DNA from: Myxococcales bacterium
GTDB lineage: Bacteria; Myxococcota; Polyangia; Fen-1088
DNA: 9,973 bases
Assembly: GCA_003155465.1 (NCBI GenBank)
Contig: PMCR01000304.1
Coordinates: 14,978 to 24,950, forward strand
Direction: 5' to 3'
How positions within the stretch are numbered: the first letter of the stretch is position 1; every line of letters starts with the position of its first letter. Shown here in pieces: positions 1 to 5,909 of this stretch. The notes under the pieces are model-generated. The model did not search any database and was not told where the DNA came from. It worked only from the letters and a program-made list of their open reading frames with translations. A program made the position numbers and the translations under genes.

Positions 1-407
1 CGGTAGTAGTTTTCGTCCGTCTTGGTGTGCATGTGGCTCAGTTCTGAGCCCTGGGTCGAGTTGGCGTCTCCGCCGATCTCGATATACACCTCTTGCATGG
101 CCGCCCCGTAGTTGGGCTTGAAGAGGTAGTCGAGAATCTGCGTGCGCTGGGGCTCGACGTAGTCCCTGAGCAGGGGGGATGTTGCACCGCCGCCACTCAC
201 AGCGCCGATACCGTCATAGGTGCGCCCGGCGCCGGTCCCATCGATGGTGATGGTCTGGTCGGCAAGAGCGTCGGCACCACCCAGGAACCACGTTGCCAAA
301 GCCGCCTGGAGGATGGTGTTCCTCGCACGGGAAGGGAACAGGCGGGTGCAGGGTGACTTCTTGCCGATTGGATTCAACGCAGACTGGCTAGCGGAACGGA
401 TTTCCAT
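1..407 (-). CDS. GH59 galactocerebrosidase-like glycoside hydrolase (N-terminal part, cut by window edge)
   Basis: An open frame starts at ATG 407-405 and runs without a stop to the left edge (135 codons plus two bases). Residues about 29-49 form a hydrophobic stretch ending in ADALA before DQ, a plausible signal peptide with a long n-region, so the enzyme is probably exported. From residue 56 the protein closely follows the start of animal galactosylceramidase (GH59): a [14 protein letters not shown] block at 64-77, [18 protein letters not shown] at 85-102, an EIGGD block at 110-114, and SHMH followed by DENYYR at 124-136. Family members remove beta-linked galactose from galactolipids or related substrates; the two catalytic Glu residues lie beyond the window, so activity cannot be judged. 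A GGAG ribosome site 7 nt upstream supports the start. Family assignment is strong; the substrate is unknown. Confidence 0.9.
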   Translation of the reverse strand, partial: MEIRSASQSALNPIGKKSPCTRLFPSRARNTILQAALATWFLGGADALADQTITIDGTGAGRTYDGIGAVSGGGATSPLLRDYVEPQRTQILDYLFKPNYGAAMQEVYIEIGGDANSTQGSELSHMHTKTDENYY

Positions 408-414
408 GGAACTT

Positions 415-418
415 CTCC
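415..418 (-). promoter_or_regulatory. Ribosome binding site of the GH59 gene
   Basis: The minus strand reads GGAG, 7 nt ahead of ATG 407-405. This is one of the better Shine-Dalgarno sites in the window and fixes the start of the GH59 gene. Confidence 0.6.
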
Positions 419-575
419 AATGACTCTTGCGAGCCGCCAGACTTCAGTGACGGCAACCGCCCAGAACAGGCCACGAGGATCCGCCCCCGGCGTTCCGCGT
501 TGGGGCCAGCACCGAATATCGTGACCATAGGGAAGACATCGCGTGCTTGCCGCGACCGGCGAAGCCCCTTTCGGC

Positions 576-941
576 CTATAGGAGCTGTGCGATCCCCGAA
601 CAGCTTCCGTAGTCAGTCGCCAGTTCGAAGAATGGCTCCACACATTTCTTGTCGGCGCCGCAGGACAGTTGTCGTAGGCATGAAGAATAGAGGCATGATT
701 CTCCGGCGACGCTGCCGGGCTTGCAGGTCTTGCTCACAGAATCACAGTAGCTGGTGCTTCCGCACCCGTCTGGTGTCGAGGCGCAGCTGCCTCCCTTTGC
801 GACCAAGGGTTGGCAGGACGGCGAACTTGTCTCCCCGGAGCAGAAGAGCCCCTCGTCCTCAAAGCAACGCGTAACCAGCGTATCGCTGGGGCCTGCTCGC
901 CGCGAATAGCCCAGCCGTCGACTATGGGGATGTTTCTGCAT
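576..941 (-). pseudogene. Cys-rich Dickkopf-like protein, probably a truncated remnant
   Basis: From ATG 941-939 to the TAG at 578-576 the frame encodes 121 residues with a dense, regular cysteine pattern: C-x6-C style spacing, segments such as GGSCASTPDGCGSTSYC and KTCKPGSVAGESC, and a SCGADKKC unit. This resembles the cysteine-rich (Dickkopf N-terminal-like) repeats common in secreted lipoproteins of Myxococcota. The frame stays open upstream to position 1052, but that part (37 residues) is unlike the repeat and no signal peptide or lipobox is visible on any start I tried. An AGGTG motif lies 6 nt before ATG 941. Because such proteins are normally exported, the missing export signal suggests loss of the 5' end, or that this is a decayed fragment. 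Codon third positions are less GC-biased than in neighbouring genes. It could still be a small intact gene of unknown role. Confidence 0.4.
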
Positions 942-1105
942 GGTGCACCTACCCTCGTTGGATACGCAGCGTACCATATTGCACATCCACGGATTCGCCA
1001 ACCGATGGGCCATGCCCGGCCATACCTCACCCGCCCTCACGTCGGCATCCAATCGGTCGCTGAACCGGCTACGGATTTTCGCGAGGCGGTACTAGAGTCA
1101 CTCCT
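942..1105. other. Intergenic stretch between the Cys-rich ORF and the TPR lipoprotein gene
   Basis: No convincing gene. The Cys-rich frame remains open to 1052 without homology-like content. A TACTAG hexamer at 1090-1095 could be a -10 element for the lipoprotein gene at 1106, but no matching -35 is evident. Confidence 0.4.
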
Positions 1106-2398
1106 ATGACCCAAACTCGCTTGCCAACCCTGCTGGTTCTTGTGGCCGCTTGCGCCCATCCGATTCCGGCACCGATTCCGGCAGCGACACCGGCACCGGC
1201 AGCGACGGCGGCACCGGCACCGGCCAAGTCCTTCGCGCCGGTCCCAGCGGCCAATCCTTTGCTCGCCGAGATCGCCACGGCGGAACGGGCAGCGGCTGAC
1301 CATCCCGACGACGCGGAGACCTGGGGCCGACTGGCCTCAGCGCTGAGGCGGGCGAACCGTCTTCAGGAGGCGGCCCGCGCGGCCTGGCGCACCGTTGAGT
1401 TGGCTCCCTCTGCGGAATCTTGGACGTCGCTGGGAAACCTGCTCATGCAGGGTGGCGCGCCCACCGGCGCGATGGCCGCCTTCGAAGAAGTCAGCCGGCA
1501 GACCAACGACGGGTTTCTGGCGGCGCAAAATTTCCTCAACCTGGGCTATCGCGCCTGGCTGTGGGGCATGGACGATTTCGCCATGCGCGCCTATGCGCGC
1601 GCGGAGGAAGTCGCGCCCGGGCATCCCCAGGTCCTGTACAACCGGACCCTGTTGTTTGCGGCGTCGGGCAAGGTTGCCACGGCGCAGGCGGAAGCCACCA
1701 AGCTGCGCAACGTGGTGGACCGGGTTCTGCAAGACCTGCCGCCTCTGGAGATGGTCGAGATCCTAGAACCAATGAAGGCGCTGACAGAATCGGTCATCAG
1801 CGGGAATGCCGTCGCAAGGCTGCCGCCGCAGCCCGAGCCTGGACAACACCTGCCCGACCGCTTCTGGCGGCGCGATCCTGGCCATGGCCACGCCCTGGAC
1901 CTGGCGGTTGACGAAACCTCGGAGCGCTACTACCCCATCGCGGGCTGGCAGGTACTGGCGCTCAAACTGCCGTCGGGTTGGACCGACAGCCTCGAGGTGA
2001 CGAAGGGGCGGCCGATCTCCGCCCGGATCCGTATTGAAGCCAGTGGGCCACGGCCGGTCCTCTGGCTACTGACCGTCACTGAGAGCCGGCAGGCGTCCGA
2101 TCTTGACCGCCTCATCGTCGAAGCGCAGCGCAATCTGTCAGGCACGCCCACCCTGGGGGACGTGCGCGCGTTCACCGGCCGCGACCTGGAAGGCCGCGCC
2201 TTTGTCGCCGACGACTTTGGGGCGCGACCGGAGGATCGCGCTGGCTTTCTGCGCGTGTGGGTGGCCGCCTTGCGGGCCAAGGGCTTCCTGGTGACTGCCT
2301 CGCGTTTTTTGCACGATCGAGACCCGAACCTGGTCGACGAGAGCGAGCGCATCTTGCGAGCCCTGGAGGTTCGCGATCTTACCCCGCCCCGGCGCTGA
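1106..2398 (+). CDS. TPR-containing lipoprotein of unknown function
   Basis: 430 residues. A short signal peptide ends in a lipobox, Val13-Ala14-Ala15-Cys16; residue +2 is Ala rather than Asp, compatible with outer-membrane sorting by the general rule. Residues 17-49 are a Pro/Ala-rich linker encoded by a low-complexity run of CCGGCA-like units. Residues about 65-206 contain three to four degenerate tetratricopeptide repeats (for example 70-103 with the W-x2-L-x2-A-L pattern and a closing A-x2-P). The C-terminal half (about 210-430) is not recognised; it looks like an alpha/beta domain without catalytic motifs. TPRs imply a scaffold role in envelope protein complexes, but the partner is unknown. 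Upstream there is only a weak AGAG ribosome site 8 nt before ATG. The next gene follows after 25 nt, so the two are probably co-transcribed. Confidence 0.85.
   Translation: MTQTRLPTLLVLVAACAHPIPAPIPAATPAPAATAAPAPAKSFAPVPAANPLLAEIATAERAAADHPDDAETWGRLASALRRANRLQEAARAAWRTVELAPSAESWTSLGNLLMQGGAPTGAMAAFEEVSRQTNDGFLAAQNFLNLGYRAWLWGMDDFAMRAYARAEEVAPGHPQVLYNRTLLFAASGKVATAQAEATKLRNVVDRVLQDLPPLEMVEILEPMKALTESVISGNAVARLPPQPEPGQHLPDRFWRRDPGHGHALDLAVDETSERYYPIAGWQVLALKLPSGWTDSLEVTKGRPISARIRIEASGPRPVLWLLTVTESRQASDLDRLIVEAQRNLSGTPTLGDVRAFTGRDLEGRAFVADDFGARPEDRAGFLRVWVAALRAKGFLVTASRFLHDRDPNLVDESERILRALEVRDLTPPRR
1158..1227 (+). repeat. Low-complexity Pro/Ala codon repeat in the lipoprotein linker
   Basis: Irregular tandem CCGGCA / CCGATT / GCGACx hexamers encode the alternating Pro-x-Pro linker directly after the lipid-attached cysteine. 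Such runs can change length by slippage. Confidence 0.6.
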
Positions 2399-2411
2399 CG
2401 ATCGCGGGTAT

Positions 2412-2416
2412 AAGGA
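2412..2416 (+). promoter_or_regulatory. Ribosome binding site of the MBL-fold gene
   Basis: AAGGA lies 7 nt ahead of ATG 2424 in the 25-nt gap after the lipoprotein gene, and decides this start. Confidence 0.6.
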
Positions 2417-2423
2417 TCTCCTC

Positions 2424-3455
2424 ATGCCCCGGCGTCGGAAGCACGCATTCAGCTACCACGCGGGTGTCACTTTGCATGGCACTCAGCTCACCTGTGACGC
2501 GGCGGGGTTTGCCACCGATCTCGTATTTCTCTCGCACGCCAAGGCGCTGGCGCCCGGGTCATCGTTCAGCCTGTCCCCGCGCCGGGCAGGCCGGCGTCAG
2601 CTTCTGGCCACCGAGGGCACGCTCGTGCTGCTGGGCGCGGCCGGGGAACACCTGCGTGCGCGCACCTTGCCGGCTGGTTTCGGGCGGGCTTTCAACCTGG
2701 GCGGGCTGCGCCTTGCGCTCGTGCCTTCGGGGTACTTGCCGGGCGCGGCCTCGCTGCTTTGCGAAGCGGGGGGGCGCCGACTGCTCTACGCCGGAACCAT
2801 CTGCCGTGAGCGCGCTTTCGCAGGCCTCGGTCCTGCGGAAGCGCGGTGCGCAGACGCCGTGTGTTTGGACGCCACCTTCGGGGATCCGCGCTTCGTGTTA
2901 CCGCCCCGCGAGGAGGCGGAGGCGACGCTGCGGCAGTTCGTGGAGACGGCGCTGGCCGCGCGGCGTGCGCCGGTCCTGCTTGTGTCCCCCTTCGGCCCGG
3001 CCCCGGCAACCGCGGAGGCGCTGCAGGCTGCCGGCATTGCCACGCGCGCGCACGGCACAATCGTGGGAGTCCTGGCCCGCTTTCGTCAGGCGGGCGCCTG
3101 CGTCCCGACGTTGCGTCGCTTCGCGGGCAAGCTGGGTCCTAACGAGGCCTTGCTCTGGCCACCGGAGGCAAGAGAGGCCGCGGCGCTTGGAGGCCTTGAT
3201 TCTCCGACCTTCGCTTTCGTTTCCGGCTTCAGCGTCGAGCGCACGGCCGTGGAATGTATGCGCGCCGACCAGGGCATCGTGCTGTCCAACCAGGCGGGAT
3301 TCGCCGACCTCGTCGCGTATCTGGAAGCGACCGGGGCACATGAGGTGGCGCTGCACCGGGGATTTGCCGAAACCTTCGCCACGATCCTGCGCGAGCGCGG
3401 CTACGACGCATACGCCATAGACCCTCCGCGCCAGATGGAGCTGTTTCGAGGGTAG
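2424..3455 (+). CDS. MBL-fold/beta-CASP exonuclease-like protein with degenerate metal site
   Basis: 343 residues. The layout matches SNM1/CPSF-type metallo-beta-lactamase/beta-CASP nucleases, including the bacterial ligase-associated exonuclease group: a buried strand then LVFLSHAKALAP at 33-44 where HxHxDH is expected; VPSGYLPGAA at 100-109 for the usual PAGHxxGSA; LLYAGT at 120-125 for the YTGD strand; CLDATFGDPRF at 147-157 for the E/D-x-T-F-G-D block; VSPFGPAPA at 187-195 for the beta-CASP entry; VSGF at 266-269; GIVLSNQAGFADLVAYLEATGA at 284-305 (split here as GIVLSNQAGF and ADLVAYLEATGA) for the SDHAD block; and LHRGF at 310-314 for the HG loop. Every position that should bind zinc is substituted, so the protein is predicted to have lost hydrolase activity and to act as a binding or scaffold protein. 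Residues 337-341 (QMELF) near the C terminus fit the bacterial sliding-clamp-binding motif. Fold assignment is by pattern; inactivity is inference. Confidence 0.75.
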   Translation: MPRRRKHAFSYHAGVTLHGTQLTCDAAGFATDLVFLSHAKALAPGSSFSLSPRRAGRRQLLATEGTLVLLGAAGEHLRARTLPAGFGRAFNLGGLRLALVPSGYLPGAASLLCEAGGRRLLYAGTICRERAFAGLGPAEARCADAVCLDATFGDPRFVLPPREEAEATLRQFVETALAARRAPVLLVSPFGPAPATAEALQAAGIATRAHGTIVGVLARFRQAGACVPTLRRFAGKLGPNEALLWPPEAREAAALGGLDSPTFAFVSGFSVERTAVECMRADQGIVLSNQAGFADLVAYLEATGAHEVALHRGFAETFATILRERGYDAYAIDPPRQMELFRG

Positions 3456-3636
3456 TCGCGTGGGGAGCCCGCCGGCCCTTCGGGACGGACAGCCCACCCT
3501 ACCCACTCCGCGCGCTTCGCGCGCGCCCTCGCCAGCGCCGCGCGTGGCGCACCATCGCGCGAGGCCGAGCGAAGCGAGCGGGGTGGTGGTGGGGCGTGGG
3601 GGGCCGAAGGGCGAAGCGAACCCTTTGAGGGTTCCC
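3453..3636 (+). repeat. Structured dispersed repeat, long copy (A)
   Basis: The element begins on the TAG stop of the MBL-fold gene with TAGTCGCGTGGGGAG (3453-3467), which is identical to 7542-7556. It ends with a 37-nt block (3600-3636) matching 7571-7607 at 33 of 37 positions. The block closes with a hairpin: GAACCC 3618-3623, loop TTTGA, GGGTTC 3629-3634. The interior, absent from the other copy, holds further hairpins: CCGGCCC-TTC-GGGACGG at 3472-3488 with one mismatch, and CGCGCGC-TTC-GCGCGCG at 3509-3525. There is also an outer stem, CCTCGC with GCGAGG, around a GCGCC/GGCGC stem further along. It is neither coding nor followed by a U-tract. It could be a REP-like element, a small structured RNA or a 3'-end module. 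Confidence 0.75.
3580..3603 (+). other. G-rich run inside repeat copy A (possible G-quadruplex)
   Basis: G-runs of 4, 2, 2, 4 and 6 bases separated by T or CGT lie immediately before the conserved 3' block. They could form a two-tetrad or mixed quadruplex on the plus strand or its transcript. Confidence 0.4.
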
Positions 3637-3658
3637 CTGTGAGAAGCTAGTCTCCGTC

Positions 3659-3673
3659 GTTCCAGTGTGGAAC
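3659..3673. promoter_or_regulatory. 15-bp perfect palindrome upstream of tatB (candidate operator)
   Basis: GTTCCA-GTG-TGGAAC is a perfect 6-3-6 inverted repeat ending 31 nt before the GTG start of tatB. Its place between the upstream repeat and the gene suits a transcription-factor site or a short leader hairpin. No specific regulator can be named. Confidence 0.4.
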
Positions 3674-3704
3674 TGCACGTGATTCCGATCTAGAAACAGC
3701 CACC

Positions 3705-4889
3705 GTGTTCAATCTCGGCTTCCAGGAGATCCTCGTCATTCTTTTCGTTGCGTTGATCTTCCTCGGGCCCAACATGCTGCCCGAGATCGCCTCTGGGCTG
3801 GGCAAGGCCATTCGCGAGGTGCGCAAGGCGGCGGCTGATATCAAGAATGAGATCGGGCTGGATGAGGCCATTCGCAAGCCGCTGGCTGAGCTGCGCGACG
3901 CAACCATGCTTGCTCCCGAGGAGCTGAAGCGTCGCGATGAGGAACATGCAGCCAAGAAGCGCGCCGAGCGGGAAGAACAGGAACGCAAGGCACGCGAGGA
4001 GGCTGAAAAGCAGCGGGCCGCGCAAGAGGAGCAGAAGCGTCGCGACGACGAGGCCGCAGCAACAAAACGCGCCGAACAGGAAGAGCTGGAACGCAAGGCG
4101 CAGAAGAAGGCTGAACGGCGGCGCGCCGAGCAAGAGGAGCAGAAACGTCGCGACGACGAGGCCGCAGCCAAAAAACGCGCCGAACAGGAAGAGCTGGAAC
4201 GTAAGGCACAGAAAGAGAACGAGCGACGGCGCGCCGAGCGGGAGGAGCGGAAGCGTCGCGAGAAGGAGCAGGCCGCCAAGAGGCGTGCTGAACGCGAGGA
4301 GCAGGAGCGCAAGGCGCAGAAAGAGGCCGAGCAGAAGCGCGCTGAGCAAGAGGAGCAGAAGCGTCGCGACGACGAGGCCGCAGCCAAAAAACGCGCCGAA
4401 CAAGAGGAGCAGAAGCGTCGCGACGACGAGGCCGCAGCCAAAAAACGTGCCGAACAAGAGGAGCAGAAGCGTCGCGACGACGAGGCCGCAGCCAAAAAAC
4501 GCGCCGAACAAGAGGAACTGGAGCGCAAGGCGCAGAAAGAGGCCGAGCAGCAGCGCCCGGCAAGCGAGGTCTCCGCGCCGGCGGCCAAGCCCGCGGAGGT
4601 TCGCGCCGCCGCTGGCGGCGCCGTGGTCTCGGGCGTGACCATGGTCATGAATCCACCGCCCGACGCCAACCGACCGCCGCTGACCCCCACTCCGGAGATT
4701 CTCAGTTTGACACCCGAGCCGGTGTTGGTTGCGCCACCGCCTGCCCGTGCGGGGGCGCGCCCGCCCCCTGTTCCGGCGACATCGTTGCGGCCTGCACTGG
4801 CCGGGCGTCTGCCACCGCCGCAGCCAAGTCAGGGCGGCGCCAGGTCGCCTCGAACCTCCCCGCCCCCGTTGCCGCGGAAGAAAGGCTAG
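3705..4889 (+). CDS. tatB: Sec-independent (Tat) translocase subunit TatB with very long charged tail
   Basis: TatB is the receptor-complex partner of TatC in twin-arginine export across the inner membrane. Residues 1-70 are canonical: MFNLGFQEIL with the TatB-type Glu8, a membrane helix at about 6-20, a GP hinge at 21-22, MLPEIA at 24-29 and an amphipathic helix GKAIREVRKAAADIK. The usual family length is about 100-170 residues; here it is 394. Residues 71-285 are twelve 18-residue, Lys/Arg/Glu-rich modules of two alternating kinds (EQEEQKRRDDEAAAKKRA and EQEELERKAQKEAEQxRA). Residues 286-394 are Pro/Ala-rich and probably disordered. By TatB topology the tail lies in the cytoplasm. The GTG start lacks a good Shine-Dalgarno site but begins exactly at the conserved N terminus. 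tatC follows after 6 nt. TatA function is not encoded nearby. Confidence 0.92.
   Translation: MFNLGFQEILVILFVALIFLGPNMLPEIASGLGKAIREVRKAAADIKNEIGLDEAIRKPLAELRDATMLAPEELKRRDEEHAAKKRAEREEQERKAREEAEKQRAAQEEQKRRDDEAAATKRAEQEELERKAQKKAERRRAEQEEQKRRDDEAAAKKRAEQEELERKAQKENERRRAEREERKRREKEQAAKRRAEREEQERKAQKEAEQKRAEQEEQKRRDDEAAAKKRAEQEEQKRRDDEAAAKKRAEQEEQKRRDDEAAAKKRAEQEELERKAQKEAEQQRPASEVSAPAAKPAEVRAAAGGAVVSGVTMVMNPPPDANRPPLTPTPEILSLTPEPVLVAPPPARAGARPPPVPATSLRPALAGRLPPPQPSQGGARSPRTSPPPLPRKKG
3915..4559 (+). repeat. Twelve 54-nt (18-aa) modules in tatB
   Basis: The coding sequence for residues 71-285 divides cleanly into 18-codon units (the first has 17). They run in the order B A B A B A B A B B B A, where B is the KRRDDEAAAKKRA type and A the ELERKAQKEAE type. 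The alternation shows that a 36-residue unit was duplicated first, and single B units were added later. Confidence 0.85.
4347..4508 (+). repeat. Near-identical 54-bp tandem triplication within tatB
   Basis: Three successive units start at 4347, 4401 and 4455 and differ by only about one base (acgcgcc versus acgtgcc). A diverging fourth starts at 4509. Near-identity at DNA level points to recent expansion, unlike the older, diverged modules upstream. Confidence 0.9.
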
Positions 4890-4895
4890 CGGAGC

Positions 4896-5903
4896 ATGCC
4901 AGCACGAGAAGACGCCGGACAATCCGACAAAACCATCGTCACGGAGGCGCCGACGGACATGATGCCCGCCGAGCAGGCCCCGGCGCCCGCGATCGTCGAG
5001 CCGCCCCCGGCGGACCCCGCAATCGCCAAGTCGCCCACGCTGGAACCCCCACCCTCGTCACCGCCGAAAGCGCCGCAGTCCGAAAAGGGCGGAAAGGAAG
5101 GGTTGAACGGCAAGCGCATGAGCCTGCTGGAGCACCTGGGCGAGTTACGCTCGCGTCTGCGCAACGCCGCCATCGCCTTCGTGTTGGCCATGATCGGTTC
5201 GTTCGTCCTGGTCGAGAAGTACTTCGACTGGCTGACACGCCCCGTGCGCAAGGGCATGAAGGCCGCCGGACACGACCTCCATTTCTACGCCAAGAGCCTG
5301 ACCGAGCCTTTCTGGGTCTACATGAAGCTGGCCATCGTCGGAGGCCTCATCATCGCAGGCCCCTTTGTGTTCTGGGAGCTCTGGAAGTTCGTTGCGCCTG
5401 GCCTCTACCGGAAAGAGAAGCGGCTCGCCGGGCTCATCACCGGAGCCACCGCACTCTGTTTCGCTGGGGGTGCCGTGTTCGCATACGCCTTCATGTGTGA
5501 GCCGGCCGCCTACTACCTGACCAAGCTGCTCACCAGCTTCTCGGGTGACCTGCCCTTCCGGCTCGACCCCATGATCATGATGGATGAGGTGGCCAACTTT
5601 CAAATGCTGACCCTGGCGGGTTGCGGCCTTGCCTTCGAACTGCCGGTGGTGCTGTCGATCCTCGGTTGGATTGGTTTGGTTTCCAGCCGTGGCATGTTGA
5701 AGTTCAACCGCTACGCCATCGTCTTGGCGGTTGTTCTGGGTGGGGTGCTCACGCCCAGCACCGATCCCTTCACTCAGTGTCTGCTGGCGGGCCCGATCTT
5801 CGGGCTCTACAACATCTCAATCCTGGTGGTCTGGATGATCGAGCGGGCGCGGCGCCGGCGGGATGAGGCATTGGATCGTGGCGAGCCGGTCGCCAGCGAC
5901 TAG
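4896..5903 (+). CDS. tatC: Sec-independent (Tat) translocase subunit TatC with Pro-rich N-terminal extension
   Basis: TatC is the six-helix membrane receptor for twin-arginine signal peptides. The core begins at Met75 with MSLLEHLGELRSRL (Glu83 matching the conserved signal-binding Glu of the first cytoplasmic region). It continues with FWVYMKLAIVGG at 139-150, the signature ending PGLYRKEKR at 168-176 (Glu174 the conserved loop Glu), FELP at 247-250 and TPSTDPFTQ at 286-294. Six hydrophobic segments lie at about 90-108, 145-166, 178-200, 235-256, 270-286 and 295-314. The conserved LYE after the last motif is LYN here (Asn306). Residues 1-74 are an extra Pro/Glu/Ala-rich cytoplasmic segment not found in ordinary TatC. 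The start at 4896 is 6 nt after tatB and preceded by CGGAG at close spacing; Met75 is an alternative start with a more distant AAGGAAGG. Translational coupling with tatB is likely. Confidence 0.95.
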   Translation: MPAREDAGQSDKTIVTEAPTDMMPAEQAPAPAIVEPPPADPAIAKSPTLEPPPSSPPKAPQSEKGGKEGLNGKRMSLLEHLGELRSRLRNAAIAFVLAMIGSFVLVEKYFDWLTRPVRKGMKAAGHDLHFYAKSLTEPFWVYMKLAIVGGLIIAGPFVFWELWKFVAPGLYRKEKRLAGLITGATALCFAGGAVFAYAFMCEPAAYYLTKLLTSFSGDLPFRLDPMIMMDEVANFQMLTLAGCGLAFELPVVLSILGWIGLVSSRGMLKFNRYAIVLAVVLGGVLTPSTDPFTQCLLAGPIFGLYNISILVVWMIERARRRRDEALDRGEPVASD

Positions 5904-5909
5904 CAATTA

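Noticed and set aside
551..573. GGCGAAGCCCCTTTCGGCC stretch resembling part of the dispersed repeat on the opposite strand
   Set aside because: Only short interrupted matches, no terminal hairpin and no 15-nt block; not enough to call a third copy.
3625..3653. TTGAGG-N17-TAGTCT as a tat promoter
   Set aside because: Poor -10 match (3 of 6) and the -35 lies in the conserved repeat hairpin; not convincing enough to annotate.
3647..4690. Long minus-strand open frames opposite tatB
   Set aside because: They are mirror images of the Lys/Glu/Arg codon repeats (Ser/Arg/Leu-rich runs) and carry no independent signal.
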